A DNA stretch of 64,000 nt, taken from the NCBI GenBank assembly GCA_021927905.1, contig BLLK01000020.1:1922001-1986000 (forward strand), in the 5' to 3' direction. The stretch comes from Chaetoceros tenuissimus (Eukaryota; Bacillariophyta; Thalassiosirophyceae; Chaetocerotales; Chaetocerotaceae). The notes below the pieces were generated by a model. It was not told where the DNA came from. It saw only the letters and a list, made by a program, of their open reading frames with translations, and did not search any database. Position 1 is the first letter of the stretch. Each line of letters opens with the position of its first letter. This document shows, piece after piece, positions 51,274-63,000 of the stretch. Position numbers and translations under genes: made by a program.

Positions 51274-51931
51274 GTTGATATAGCCTCCAAATTGGTTTTG
51301 AATAAGGTAGTTGCTACTTTTTCTTTTTTTGATTTTCATAATGAGCAAATCCGAACACTAAACATTGAACGCTTCTTTGGAAAAGATTTTCGACTTCACG
51401 GATGAGAAGCGAAGCATTGGAAAAGTGACAACCTCCCTACTTGTCATGTGATAGCAACGACGTTTCTAAGATTCAAGCATTGTTTTTTCTGTTTTTTTGT
51501 AGTCTTACATCTTACGTCTGATGATGTAAATTTCATGGAAGGAAGTAGAACAAAAGAGCCCCTATCTGAAATATAAGCTTAATTCAAGCTTTTTTGTTTT
51601 AAATGAGCAAAATGCAATAAAGAATCATGCCAGTAGTAAAAATGCAAGTGAGATTTGAAACTATTTTTTTTATTATTTTTTCAGGTAAATTATCAAAAGA
51701 ACGAAGGACGACAAAGGTAAAACTTATTCTTTCATATCTCATCGAAATAATCTTTTTCCAAATGCACCGCACCAAAATTGATGAGAGTCATGTATCATGT
51801 ACCATATTTTTAATGCTTCCTCGCTTAAAACTTCATGCTACCATACATACATGAATTCTGAACCCAAACTTCTTGATTTGAAGTTTTTGAAATCAATATA
51901 ATATCATTTAAATCTTTTTGAGTTTCCCCCT
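51274..51931. other. Intergenic region
   Basis: About 660 bp, T-rich in the middle (51660-51685). The frame 51627-51854 has no family features. Nothing else recognised. Confidence 0.4.
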
Positions 51932-52265
51932 TTACACATCCTCTTTCTTTGGTGGAGCACCACATGGTGAATAAATCTTTTCTAGCATGTTCAATCTCAA
52001 TCTTGCGATGCTTTCATTTTGGGCAACAGCGTAGTAGGAGAGTTGGTCGTAGTGTGCAACATGACTTGCGAGAGTATCCCGATGTTGATTAGTTATCCAT
52101 TCGCTTTAAGAATAAGAGGTGTCAGCAGAACAAGAAATAGAGATTAATACCATCATAGATTGAATATGTAAACACGTACTGTTTGCTGATATCGGCATGC
52201 CCTGTACCTAGGTACCTTACTTTGAGCTGTTCTGGTGGTATCGAATTTCCTCCGGCTGTACTCAT
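51932..52265 (-). CDS. SF3B5: Splicing factor 3B subunit 5 (SF3b10)
   Basis: An 85-residue subunit of the SF3b complex of U2 snRNP, which holds the branch-site helix. Two exons: ATG at 52263-52265 encodes MSTAGGNSIPPEQLKVRYLG and ends TGHADISK; the 76-bp intron 52104-52179 (GTACGT...AAAG) leads to EWITNQHRDTLASHVAHYD and YYAVAQNESIARLRLNM, then LEKIYSPCGAPPK. Each block aligns with human SF3B5 (GTGHADTTK, EWLVNQHRDS, FAIAENESKARVRFNLMEKM, PCGPP), and the length matches (86). The two exons are 86 and 172 bp, together an exact number of codons. It is too short to appear as a long open frame. Confidence 0.95.
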
Positions 52266-52953
52266 TTTTATGGTGGTAATAATCTTTTATATATATACGA
52301 TTATTATACTATTTATCTTGATCTATCTAATAATTGCTCTTACGACTGTGGTACTACGTATCCAATATTTGATACATCTGCAAAAACTAGGTGCCTTTGG
52401 CCATTGGCATGAAGGAAGGTGATGGTGTCCGACTTTTGGAGAGAGTGGAAGAAGGCCTCTACCATCTAACCGAGTCCCAGCTAATTTTACTTACACAATA
52501 GACACTACTTGATTTTATTAAATAATATTATATTCATATGGCATACCATCTACCTTATACAATGTACTAGTCGGTAGTATGTGGTAGGTGCATCATTCAA
52601 TTCGAAACCTGAGTACTTTATTGCATGCATTTTTTTCGTATTTTAGTAAAAATTTTAGGAATGAAATCAAGAAGAGTGTCCATCTCCTGGGGTTCTCATC
52701 TGTCAACTGAGATCAACAAAGAAAGGTAGAGGATCTGACGAAAAGGGGAAAAATTCATGTTCATGTGTGTGTGTGTGAACACAAGTCTCTCTGAATTCAG
52801 TGTACACTGCTACTTTGCTAATTTCTTTTCTTAAATCACTTCCAGTTCACATTACAAGTAGAATTGACAAATACTAAAAAGGTGTGTTTCTTCTCCGTTT
52901 TCTTTGCACTGTCTAACTCATTCTTTATTTGACTCAATTCTCTAAAAAAAGGC
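52266..52953. other. Divergent intergenic region with a TG microsatellite hairpin
   Basis: About 690 bp between SF3B5 and the tail-anchored protein gene, head to head. GTTCA/TGAAC flank a TG run at 52759-52780. A GTGTGT donor near 52881 suggests a 5' UTR intron of the plus-strand gene. No other element. Confidence 0.4.
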
Positions 52954-53505
52954 ATGAAGATATTCAATAAGAATTTTGATACAGCAACCAAAGAGGCTAA
53001 TCTCAAAACAAGGAGAATTCTCAAAGGTACTCTTCCTCCAAAGAATGCAGAAAATACTGGAGGGATTTCTAATTCAAAAGATGATGATGATGATGGTGAA
53101 GATGAGAGGCACGTCTTGTTGGTTCCGCTTCAGCAATCAGAGGAACTTGAAGACAAAAAAGAAAAATTACGAAAGGAGAGGCTGTCTCTTTCATCAAAAG
53201 TTAGAAAACAACACAAGGAGAAGGAACTTATGGAACATCGTCTTCGATCAGGGAGTGTTAGTTCTAGTTCCAAAAACAAGTCGGAAGAGATGGAAAATAA
53301 AGTGAACTTGTCCCAATTTTCAGTGGAGTCCAAGTATCCAGAGCATAAGCGAAAAAATAGAGGTTCTGAAGTTGGCAAGGGAAAAAAGCTTCGAAGTGAT
53401 TCTTCAGAGCTTCCAGAAGATGAATCTAAAAGTAGAAGCCGCATTGGTATTATTACAGCTGTCGCAGTCTTAGCAATCATTGCAACGAAGTTCATGAGGA
53501 AATGA
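52954..53505 (+). CDS. Tail-anchored, charged coiled-coil protein
   Basis: A 183-residue protein from a true ATG. It has no signal peptide. Residues about 60-100 are highly charged (LEDKKEKLRKERLSLSSKVR), followed by Ser/Lys-rich linkers, and it ends in one hydrophobic span, IGIITAVAVLAIIATKF, with MRK after it. That is the layout of C-tail-anchored proteins inserted by the GET pathway, including SNAREs, but no SNARE heptad with a central Gln or Arg layer was clear. Function not recognised. Confidence 0.6.
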   Translation: MKIFNKNFDTATKEANLKTRRILKGTLPPKNAENTGGISNSKDDDDDGEDERHVLLVPLQQSEELEDKKEKLRKERLSLSSKVRKQHKEKELMEHRLRSGSVSSSSKNKSEEMENKVNLSQFSVESKYPEHKRKNRGSEVGKGKKLRSDSSELPEDESKSRSRIGIITAVAVLAIIATKFMRK

Positions 53506-53663
53506 ATTTTGGGGAATGCAAAAACTCGTCAAGCTCAAATTGTTTTTTCCATTTTCAATTGTTCCTTTTACACTAGATTTTCAAAAATAAGAATTCCATA
53601 TCTATTCTTTAATTTACAATGCTCCTGAACTCTCCAGTTTCTCAAATCATTTTGGTGACTGAT

Positions 53664-56099
53664 TCATCTCTTCCTACCGAGCACTACTGAAGAAAATGGA
53701 ACAACTTGACGTCCAATTCCAAGAATTGAAATGTCTATTCTACTGGATTTGGATTTGATTGCAGTCAGGCCTTCTCTCGTTACTGGAATAGCGATGCAAG
53801 AGGAAGCATTATCGATAGGGGCGTCAGTAGAAGCCTTGACCATTCTATAATTGCGATCAAGCATAGAATGCTTTTCAAGTATATTTTTTGTTTCCTTAGC
53901 CATCATTTTGGAGATATAAATAACATCAGTCTCGCCTTCTTTCTCCCCATTGGTTTTCAACTGAATAGTTTGCTTTTGAGTTGAAGCGGATAAAGATGCT
54001 TGAGGTAATACTTCCTGCGAAGATATTTTCACAAGGTAAGATTTGGCATAAGATTGTCCAAACGCAAAAGTCGGCACACCTCCGCCTACTATAACTATCT
54101 CACAGCAGCTTGGATCGTACGAATTTAAAGTGCTACACTGATGGTGAACCATTGATCGAAAATTAATTGGACCAGATCCAGTGTGTGTTTCAATGTTCAA
54201 AGGGATCGATTTTACTGCTTGTGTTTTAGGATCAAATTGAAAAGCTCTCATTGATTGATCTTTCATTTCTTCTCCTTCGACATTGCACAAAAGACCTCCG
54301 CAGCTGAACATACAAGTTGGCGATACCTTACAAGCAGATCCTCCAAATGTATGTCGGATACAATGTGCGTCGTTACTAAGTGACGAGATTTCATGTGACC
54401 CATCGAATATCAACTTTAGCATATAAGATTCTTCTGAATGATTTGTCGCTTCGTCCGGAATTAATTTTGTTGAGGACAAGCCACCTTGGATCAGGATACA
54501 ATCTGAGTTACCTCCGTCATTAAATGAAGTGAATATTGTGGCAGTGTGATAAAAACGTGGAAGTTTGCTCTCTATCTTTCTCCATTTCAAATAAAATCCA
54601 CAACTATCAAGCTGGTTACATAAAGATAAAACGTACACAGATGGTGTAATCTCCCACTCATTTCGCCCTCCGACCAACACTGCAATGTCCTCGCCATTAC
54701 TCCCAGAAAGTGTTGTAAAGGAGTGTCCCCATCGTGGTGCTGGTATATCTCCCCTTACGTCAATTGGACAGTAAACACTAGCACTTTTTTTATCAATATT
54801 ATACGAAATAAAAAACAATTCATTGCTTGGTTTTGCCGGACTCGCTCTACCACCAAATAAAGTCACGACGTTGCTTGAAGTAGAAAGTATACCATTTGGT
54901 AATACACAAGATGCTGAACCTTCTCTGGGTGGCAGTACAGTTTTCCTCATGTTCAAGCCACCGACAACAATATCTTCATTTAAATTTGATTGATCAATTT
55001 TAATCTCACTCCAACTAGAGAAATCCCCTCCTTCTTTATTTAGACAATAAATTTTATCTGAGCGTGAAGGTTTTTCCTTATATGGACCACTTCCATACCC
55101 GCCGAAAACAACTAAAAAATTCTCTTCATTATTGTCATTTGCAATGACTGCAGAAGAATGGCCCCATAAGTTTAATGGTGGAATTTCTTTCAAGCTGCAG
55201 TTTAGCATTTGTATCCCCTCATTCCCATGATCTTTTGTGCTCTGGAATAGTGTTTCCCTAATCTTTTTTTCTAATCGATCCAATTTTTTCTCATTAGACA
55301 CAAAACGATCATTAGCTTCGCTGACCAACTCCTCAAGATAAGTATTGTCTGGTCTTAATCTACCATATGAAGCTAGTGGTACTGTCAAAGATAAACTATG
55401 GGAACGAATAGCTACAGTAATCCTTTTTGGAGTGATAACAGTCCCGCTCTCACGGAAACCCAAATCCAATGCTATTTTGAGCAATTGTCTTGCTCGAGAA
55501 ATGTTTGAAGCTGCCACATGCAAAAGCAAAGGCTCGTGTTTAAACATTAATGGATGCTGGGATTTTTCACTGGATTGCTTATCTAGAGCTTGAATCAGAT
55601 CCCGTGGTGATATCTGCGCATGTGAAGAAATCATCCATTCACCATATCCCTTTCCAGTTTTTGTATCAGTATTACTATCCATATTTGTATCAAGATCAAC
55701 ATTTTCGTCCTCTTCTGGTCTATACTTTCCAGTATTTGAATTGTCATTGGATATCTTCAATGTTGTGTAATGATTTGGATCAAACAGACTTATTCTTCCA
55801 GAACATGAACTTAAAGTGGAAAAGGATGGATGTGCATTGATCAGATCGACGAGACTTCGAATTGGTTCATCAACAGAACCTTTTGGACTGCGATCTCTCA
55901 ACAAATTGTGATTATAGTCTTTGTTCTTGTCAAGTCCATAAAGTGATTGTAATGTTTTTCGCTTCAGATCTCCAAAAGATGGTAAAATTTTCCCATCTGG
56001 ATCTTCGTTTGAATTTGATGTATCATCGAAGTAATCTGGGACAAGTTCCCTCTGCTTCTCAATGATTGGATTAATATTCTCTTGTTGGGTTGAAACCAT
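53664..56099 (-). CDS. TYW3: TYW3-Kelch fusion (wybutosine synthesis)
   Basis: An 811-residue single-exon protein. The N-terminal 270 residues are TYW3: FGDLKRKTLQSLYGLDKNKD, TLSSCSGRISLF, the block GYGEWMISSHAQISPRDLIQ, MFKHEPLLLHV and ARQLLKIALDLGFRESG, then AIRSHSLSLTVPLA. TYW3 methylates N4 of the wybutosine intermediate at G37 of tRNA-Phe. The rest is a Kelch-type propeller: repeats with LVVFGGYG, VVTLFGGRA, IAVLVGGRNEW, and WGHSSAV, WGHSFTTL, HTATIFTS. In plants one protein joins TYW3, Kelch and TYW2; here the Kelch part ends the protein and no TYW2 methyltransferase motif follows. Kelch repeats also occur in yeast TYW4. It starts at the ATG at 56097-56099. Confidence 0.85.
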   Translation of the reverse strand: MVSTQQENINPIIEKQRELVPDYFDDTSNSNEDPDGKILPSFGDLKRKTLQSLYGLDKNKDYNHNLLRDRSPKGSVDEPIRSLVDLINAHPSFSTLSSCSGRISLFDPNHYTTLKISNDNSNTGKYRPEEDENVDLDTNMDSNTDTKTGKGYGEWMISSHAQISPRDLIQALDKQSSEKSQHPLMFKHEPLLLHVAASNISRARQLLKIALDLGFRESGTVITPKRITVAIRSHSLSLTVPLASYGRLRPDNTYLEELVSEANDRFVSNEKKLDRLEKKIRETLFQSTKDHGNEGIQMLNCSLKEIPPLNLWGHSSAVIANDNNEENFLVVFGGYGSGPYKEKPSRSDKIYCLNKEGGDFSSWSEIKIDQSNLNEDIVVGGLNMRKTVLPPREGSASCVLPNGILSTSSNVVTLFGGRASPAKPSNELFFISYNIDKKSASVYCPIDVRGDIPAPRWGHSFTTLSGSNGEDIAVLVGGRNEWEITPSVYVLSLCNQLDSCGFYLKWRKIESKLPRFYHTATIFTSFNDGGNSDCILIQGGLSSTKLIPDEATNHSEESYMLKLIFDGSHEISSLSNDAHCIRHTFGGSACKVSPTCMFSCGGLLCNVEGEEMKDQSMRAFQFDPKTQAVKSIPLNIETHTGSGPINFRSMVHHQCSTLNSYDPSCCEIVIVGGGVPTFAFGQSYAKSYLVKISSQEVLPQASLSASTQKQTIQLKTNGEKEGETDVIYISKMMAKETKNILEKHSMLDRNYRMVKASTDAPIDNASSCIAIPVTREGLTAIKSKSSRIDISILGIGRQVVPFSSVVLGRKR

Positions 56100-56444
56100 C
56101 AGGTTTGACTACTAAGTAAATTAGAAAAAACCCTGTTTCGTTTTGTGTATTGTAATGAATACATGATCAAGATCAAAGAAGAAGAATGAGGGAGATGATT
56201 GGTGGTTGGGAAGCGTTTTCAAATCAGTAGACGTTGACTTAGAGGAGAAGACCCGGATAAACCGTCTAGCTAGGAAAGGAGAAAAGAGAAAAGAAACTTG
56301 CGAGCTTGCGTAAAATAAACAGAAGTAACAAGAAGATGAACCTATGAACAACAAGCTGCACCCTGATTCGAATAAGATTCATTGAATATTCTATATTATA
56401 ATTGACAGCACTGAGACACAGAAGATAGAGGTATCCATGATATA
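56100..56444. other. Divergent intergenic region
   Basis: About 345 bp between head-to-head genes (TYW3-Kelch and the UVRAG-like gene). No defined element recognised. Confidence 0.35.
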
Positions 56445-58795
56445 ATGATTAGTGCGAGATATGATGGGGCAGTTACGGAAACGAAAGACAATAGTAATTT
56501 GCGTCCAAGAGGGAGAATACGACAAAGAGGCAATGATCATGATGACAGCAATGTTGTTCCGGTTGCAGTGACACTGCGGAATGCGTTTGCCCCTAAAGGT
56601 CCAATATTGAAATCATTGCAACTTGGTGTGCACGCCAATCCGAGAGAATTGGATATGTCAAGCACTAGTGTACATCGATCAGATGAGTCCCTGAGTCTAC
56701 CTCTTCATATGGAAATCGTTGCCCCTCATTCTCTCTTAATTGAGCTGAAGAATACATATCGCACAGATAAAAGGATGAAAAGGAGAATAGCCAATATGTT
56801 TGGACTTGGAAAGATGGAGAAGGAAAATAGTGGCCGTGACTCAGATATTCATCGTTTGACCCCGATTTGTTGTGTGTCTTGCTTAGATACATGCCAATCG
56901 AATACTTTAAAACAATCAATGAGTGGAACAAAAAGTCATCCTACATGGGATCATATTCAAGAACAATTAGAAGACTTGTATAGTGAAGTTATTACAGCCG
57001 ATGAAGCAGCACTTTCTACTCCATCACAAGCTACAAGTGATGATGAAAATGATGATGAAACTTCACCATGGCTTCAAAAGAATAAAGATTCAAAGCGACT
57101 TGATTTGGTTAATCAAAGACAAGAAATATGGGATAGAATCAAGCTTTCTATGCGAATACAGTGTAAAGCTATAGTTGATGTCGAGGCAAATATTCAATCA
57201 AATTTACAAAACGGAATAGAGAATGGTGCTACTTCTCGTCACAAATGTTGTCATGAACCAGAGTTTGATATGTGTAAATCTGATACCACCTACTTTATTC
57301 TATCAGCTACATCACTTGATGCAAATTTTCTGAAAAAGTTACCTGCAAATCTGGAGAGGAATTCGATGAGTGATCCAAGTATGCTTGGTCCTATTGCGAA
57401 GTATAGTCAGTCAGTACCGAATGCACTGCCTAGGAACTCCATTTTGGTACATTTCTCTGATGGAAGCTCACGAATATCACCAAAATTATTTGACTTTCTT
57501 GTGAAGGAAGGCGTTCTAGATGATGATGATGATGATAACATCTATGAAAATCGCAGTGGAAATGGGGACCATGAAAATGATAATTTTTCAGAAAGCATTG
57601 ATCATCAGATATTCATTAATATCGAAGATTTGCAAGTAGATACATTCCAAAATAGATTTAGTGACGATTTTCAAGGAATTTCCTCGGGGAAGTGGGGTCT
57701 TCAACGTCCAGATATCAATAGGAGTCATTGGAATGGTGTGGAAACAGGTTCTTTTGCAGATGCATTCGATTCATTAACTATTAAAGATCGTGGTAGAATA
57801 GAAACATCCCTAGCTATGACTTTGAAGAACAGTGATGATAGAGATAACAAAAGCAACCAAACAGAAGGAGATAACAGCACAGCATTTTTTGATATAACTT
57901 CCAATTCGCTTCAAGCCATTAGAAGTCGACAAGGCTCTCATCATGGGAGTAACGAACAGAGTGCAAACGATGACATGTCCGACTCTAGTGAAAAAAATGC
58001 TTTGGAAATAATGAATTCGATAAAGAAGCTTGATGAGCAGATCGAGAGCCTTTCGCAGATGTTGAACACTGAAGTTTCTTATTATGAAGAAGAAAGGATA
58101 AAGCATGATCAGGTGAGTGTAGTACCGTATTTAGTAACAGTATGTGTTATCTTTCTCTGATGATCATATTTAGTTTTTACAACAGCTTCATGAATTTATT
58201 TCCGATATAAATGAGTTGGTTGATGAAAGAATAGAAATTGATATCGAGGCAGCAGGTGTAGAGTAAGTGTGCAAATCATATGATTATGTAAAGAGAATTT
58301 TGTATCGTTTCTCCAAGACAATGAATAGACTAACCTTTTTGAAGGGATGATTGCAAGAACAAAGAGGCTGAGCTTGAGTCTAGACGTCGAGAACTCATAT
58401 ATGAACTAAGAGAGAGAATATTTCCATTGCAATCTGGCGATTCTTTTGCGATAAATGGAATTCCTTTGCCTAAAGATTTACACAGTTTATCAGATGAACT
58501 TATCTCTGCTGGTCTTGGCTTCGTCTGTTTAGCAATCATTATGTGCAGCAAATACTTATCTATTCCGCTGAGATACAAATTAATTTTTAACTCGTCAAGA
58601 AGTGCAATAAGGGAGGACTCTAATGTGTTTCCTTTATTTAAAGAACGAGTTGTAGAAAGAGATCAATTTGATAGAGGAATTCTGCTGCTGCATAGGAATA
58701 TTGATCATCTGTTGCAGAAAAGAGGATTAAAGAGCAATAATAGTGATGAAGATCATATTCTCGCAAAGGTTGGCTTACTGCTAAATCACATTTGA
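56445..58795 (+). CDS. UVRAG/Vps38/Atg14-like subunit of the class III PI3-kinase complex
   Basis: About 735 residues in three exons, introns 58113-58173 (or to 58185 with an alternative AG 12 bp on) and 58263-58344. These proteins pair with Beclin/Atg6 and direct Vps34 to endosomes or autophagosomes. The C-terminal BARA-like domain is the strongest evidence: SDELISAGLGFVCLAIIMCS, LSIPLRYKLIFNSSRSAI, FPLFKERVVERDQFDRG and ILLLHRNIDHLLQKRGL, matching the order in UVRAG and Vps38. A coiled coil precedes it (IKKLDEQIESLSQM to DINELVDERIEIDIE). The long N-terminal half is poorly conserved, with a CVSCLDTC segment and Asp-rich runs; no C2 domain was clear. UVRAG/Vps38 fits better than Atg14 because the C-terminal domain is complete, but the two are hard to separate. 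Confidence 0.7.
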
Positions 58796-59082
58796 TGAGT
58801 ATGATTCGCTTGGTATAATAGATATGTTGCACCAACCTCACCAATTCTCAATATATGATGAAATATCAAAAAATAAAAGTAATAAAATAAAAAATTAATA
58901 TAACTGTGAGCGTTATTAAAACGTTGTTTCCTAATGTAGCTATGCCGATAGATATAATCCCACAGACACGTATCTTCTTCACTTCGAGAGAAGGTAGTGG
59001 GTACTTAGTGATAAGATCTCCTTTCTCATTTCTTACCGAATTTCAGTCTACGTACATTGCATATTGCTACTAAAAAGAAAAC

Positions 59083-59973
59083 ATGAAGTTATTGCCATCA
59101 CTTTGCTGTGTTTCATTCGCTTCAGCCTTCACCACTCAGCAGTCATCCACTGTGAGAGATGCGACTGTTTTATTTGCTTCGAGAAATAAGCAGAAAATCG
59201 AATCTAGATCAAAATGGGCCGAATCAAAAGGAGTTGGATCATCAGCTGAAGTTACAAAGCTCGAGGCTATTTTGTTTGATTGTGACGGCGTTTTAGCTGA
59301 CACAGAAAGAGACGGCCATAGACCGGCGTTCAACAAAGCATTTGAAAACAATGGTATCGAAGATGAGTGGGATGTAGAACTATATGGCAAACTCCTTGAG
59401 ACAGGGGGTGGCAAAGAACGCATGACAGCTCATTGGAATGAATGCGGTTGGCCATCTGCGATTCCAGAAGATGAACGCGTTGAAAAAGTGAAACAGCTTC
59501 ATCTCGAAAAGACTGATATCTTCATGGAAATGATCAATGAAGGTGCAATTCCCCTAAGAGCTGGAGTCCTACGTTTGGTTGATGAAGCAATTGAAAATGG
59601 AGTCAGACTTGCTGTTTGCAGTACTTCGAACGAAAAGGCAGTGAACAACATTGTTCAGGTACTTATGGGAGATGAAAGAAGAAGCAAATTTGAAATCTTT
59701 GCCGGAGATATGGTTAAAGCGAAGAAGCCAGCTCCTGATGTATACTTGATGGCTGTAGAAGAAATGGGACTTGACAAAAATCGTTGCATTGTAGTAGAAG
59801 ATACTCACATTGGTAAGGAGGCTGCATTGGCTGCAGGTATCAAATGTATAGTTACAAAAAGCAGTTATAGTGCAGATGAAGACTTTACGGGTGCCTCCAT
59901 GATTGTTGATGAGCTCGGAGAGGATAGTGAAACTGGAGTAACAATCGAGACATTGACTTCTCTACTTGATTAA
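59083..59973 (+). CDS. CbbY: Plastid CbbY-like HAD sugar phosphatase
   Basis: A 296-residue HAD-superfamily phosphatase. Its presequence MKLLPSLCCVSFASAFTTQQ has the ASAF plastid motif. HAD motif I is LFDCDGVLADTERDGHR, with the nucleophile and acid/base Asp pair; motif II is VCSTSN, motif III the Lys in KAKKPAPDVY, and motif IV VVEDTHIG. The TERDGHRPAFNKAF segment is typical of CbbY, which in plants and algae removes xylulose-1,5-bisphosphate, a misfire product that blocks Rubisco. Length and cap region fit CbbY. Another sugar-phosphate substrate cannot be ruled out. Confidence 0.8.
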   Translation: MKLLPSLCCVSFASAFTTQQSSTVRDATVLFASRNKQKIESRSKWAESKGVGSSAEVTKLEAILFDCDGVLADTERDGHRPAFNKAFENNGIEDEWDVELYGKLLETGGGKERMTAHWNECGWPSAIPEDERVEKVKQLHLEKTDIFMEMINEGAIPLRAGVLRLVDEAIENGVRLAVCSTSNEKAVNNIVQVLMGDERRSKFEIFAGDMVKAKKPAPDVYLMAVEEMGLDKNRCIVVEDTHIGKEAALAAGIKCIVTKSSYSADEDFTGASMIVDELGEDSETGVTIETLTSLLD

Positions 59974-60087
59974 GTGTAGAGTTGTTGATAAAAAGATTTA
60001 CTCGAATACTGTACAAATCTACTTTAAGTTTATATTTTACACGTGTCATCGATCTAGCTGTGCAGAATTCATTTGAAACCAACTAAT

Positions 60088-63000
60088 TTATTCATTTGAC
60101 GATACAGACCAAAAAGGATGAGAAAGAATTTCCTCTATAGTTGGGCGCTTTTGCGGATCCCCACATAAGCAGTGGGTTATAAGATCTGCTGCTACAGAAC
60201 CATTTCCATTTTTTTCTACGGCTGAGACAACTTGAGTCAAACTATTTTCGTCCCAGTATCCCATAATGGAGAGGTCATTTCTAGCAATCAGAGGCTTACC
60301 TACTAGTGCCTCGTAGATAACTTTTCCAAATGCCCAAACATCAATGGACGGGGAGGCAGGATAAGTATCTAGTAACTGAGGAATGCCTTTGTTGAAAGTA
60401 ACAGCCTCTGGCACATGTGGACCGTAAATTGGGTTTCTACTTGACTGACAACCGATTAATCCTGATAATTTCCAGGATCCATCTTCAAACTTGCCAAAAT
60501 TTTCCAAAGATAATCTTCCATGGACTATATCTTTTTTGTGAAGGGAGTGGATTGCGTAGGCCAGTTTTCGAAGAACTTTTTTAATTTTCCTTATAAGTTG
60601 AAGTCTCTTGGAGTCACTATAGTCATGCTTTGATATACTCAAAGAAACAGACTTTAGAGTCACTAATGGGCTCTCTACAATAATGCATCTCTCAATGTTA
60701 TTGTTTGTAGAACCATTTTCAGTTTCCTCAAAGAGTTTTATTTCAGGGAAAAAATCTTCTTCTAGTGAAACGTTTCTAAATATCCGTGTCTAAATTATTT
60801 TGACAAGTCGAGGTGAGAAAAATCTTAGAATTGAATGTGTAGTAATTGAAGAAACACTTACTGCTCTCATGAAAGCTTCTTTGTGTGGGTAGTAGTGAAT
60901 TTTCACTTGAAGGCCTTCTTCTCTGGGCTCGCTTTCACTTCCAAAATCTAACGCTTCGAATGTTTTCACTCCGTCAGCAGTCTGGATTGCTTGTCCAATA
61001 AATTCATATCTGCCATTGAATCTCAGAGATTGAAGTAATACATTTTTCACTCGTTTCGTGGCCATGCTGATCAAACTTTTGTCATTTTTATTTTTCCAAA
61101 AGCATAGTGCTCTCTTTTTATTGTATTCAGAACAAATTTCGAGAACTTCCCGAACTATATGATAATAACTATCGTCGCAATCGCAACATAAATACCACCA
61201 AGAACCTCCAAAGCCTTCTCTAGGTTCACAGCTGTCATCGTCAGGATCAATAGGAAGATCTATGAGTGTAATCGCAAAGATTATTTCGTTCGGTAATTCT
61301 CGAAGACATGCGATCTCGATTGGAAGAGCACCGTTCTTGTCTTTAAACGCAACAAGATCTGGAAAACTTTTCAGTATTGAAATGATTGATGAAGGATCGC
61401 AGAATTCAAGGAGCATGCTTTGGTGAAGAATAGTTTCTCCATTGTCGTTTGATGAATATGCAACTATCTCCGCTCCAGGTCGTGCCAAAAGTTCGTCAAG
61501 AATCTGATACCCTGCTGTACGGTATATAGCAGTCACAACTGCATTCCAACCAAGATTATTTTTAGCCGATAAAACTGTTTGATCTTCTTCATCTTCAACT
61601 TCTTCAAAATTAATGCTTGTCATTGTGTCATCAAAATCACTGAGGCTTTTCACACTTTTCGGGAATCTCAGTTTATTGCCTTGTTTGTCAGCTTCCTCTA
61701 ACAAGAGATAGACAACTTCGGCACCTAGTTCACTAGTGAGATAAGCAGCAGCAAGGTGTAGGGGGAGGTTACCATCGTTATCAGGAATTGATAAAGCGGT
61801 AGGAAACAAAGCTAGAATTGTTGAAACTAGCGTTAGAGGTGCTTTGACCAACATGTCGTTGGTACATGCAAGGATAGCAAGGTGCACTAAAGCAATAGGT
61901 GAGTGTGATAAGAAACAATACGCTGGGTGCGAAATTGAAAAAAAATGTGCTGACTTACGTGGTAGCTGACCGTCCTCATTCCTCACACTAGCACCTTCAG
62001 GAAACAGCTTTGCTAGTCTAACAGCCATGTCCTTGTTTCCTGACTCGCAAGCACAATGGAGAGGTAAATTTCCCAAATTATCAAATTTTTTAATTGCAGT
62101 TGAGGATGCTTTGATTAAGTCAGAGTTAAGCTTTTTGGGTGCAGGTTCATAATGATCATTCGTTTCAGATATTGTCCCAGCTCCATAGTAGCAGAGCTTA
62201 TGCAAAAGAAATTGATTTGATGTGACATCAGTCATTTCTGCCAGCCACGGATTTGCAAGAATCAAGTATCCAACCTGATCCCACTGGCCCAGTTTCACTG
62301 CGTCTATTGCTTGATTTAGTCTTTTTGAAATAATTGTAGGTGACATCATTAAACTACCAATGCGCGCCTGTTGCAAGGAATTGCAATTTTCTGATACATC
62401 GCTCTGCCCATCTGTATCAATGACTGTGTTACTTGACTGCATTTGTAAAGCTATTTGTTGTATTTTTTGGTCGTAGACAGGATCGCTCTCCTCGGTGTAA
62501 GCACTCTCCTCATAGCAATCCTCGTAAATGCCATTATGTTCGTCGTTGTAATCAGTATTTTTCACCTGATCTTTAATTATTTTTGACACTATAGATTTTG
62601 ATCGCGAAGAGCTGTTTCTTTCGCCTTCATTCTTGTCATTTTTCATAGATATTGGAACTTTGCTTCTTTCGCTATCTTTGATATTATTCATAGAGTCTTC
62701 GTCAAATTCACGAGAACACTTTTCACTGACAATAACATCATTTGAATCAGATGATTGGAACCTATCAACAATCTCCATTAACTTCATTTTCGCTGGTGAT
62801 ATTTCTTTGTCGCTACTTTGAGCATCACTTCTACTGGTAGTATAAGTATGAAATGGATTAGATCGGCCGAAAAACTTGGAAGTGATGGGGCTCGTATTGT
62901 CATTTTTTGAAGTATATTTCATCCATGATGCACCTCTATCGGCCAACTTATTACCGTTGACCTGTGCCCTAATTATTTCATTCCCAAACCTTTTCGAAGG

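Noticed and set aside
1-60663. Functional cluster of methylation genes (DNMT5, Trm11-like, SAH hydrolase, TYW3)
   Set aside because: They are scattered over 56 kb on both strands among unrelated genes; co-location looks accidental.
61887-61958. Continuous reading through the ankyrin region
   Set aside because: The stretch has GTAAGT and TTTAG ends and its removal restores a normal ankyrin motif, so it is treated as an intron.
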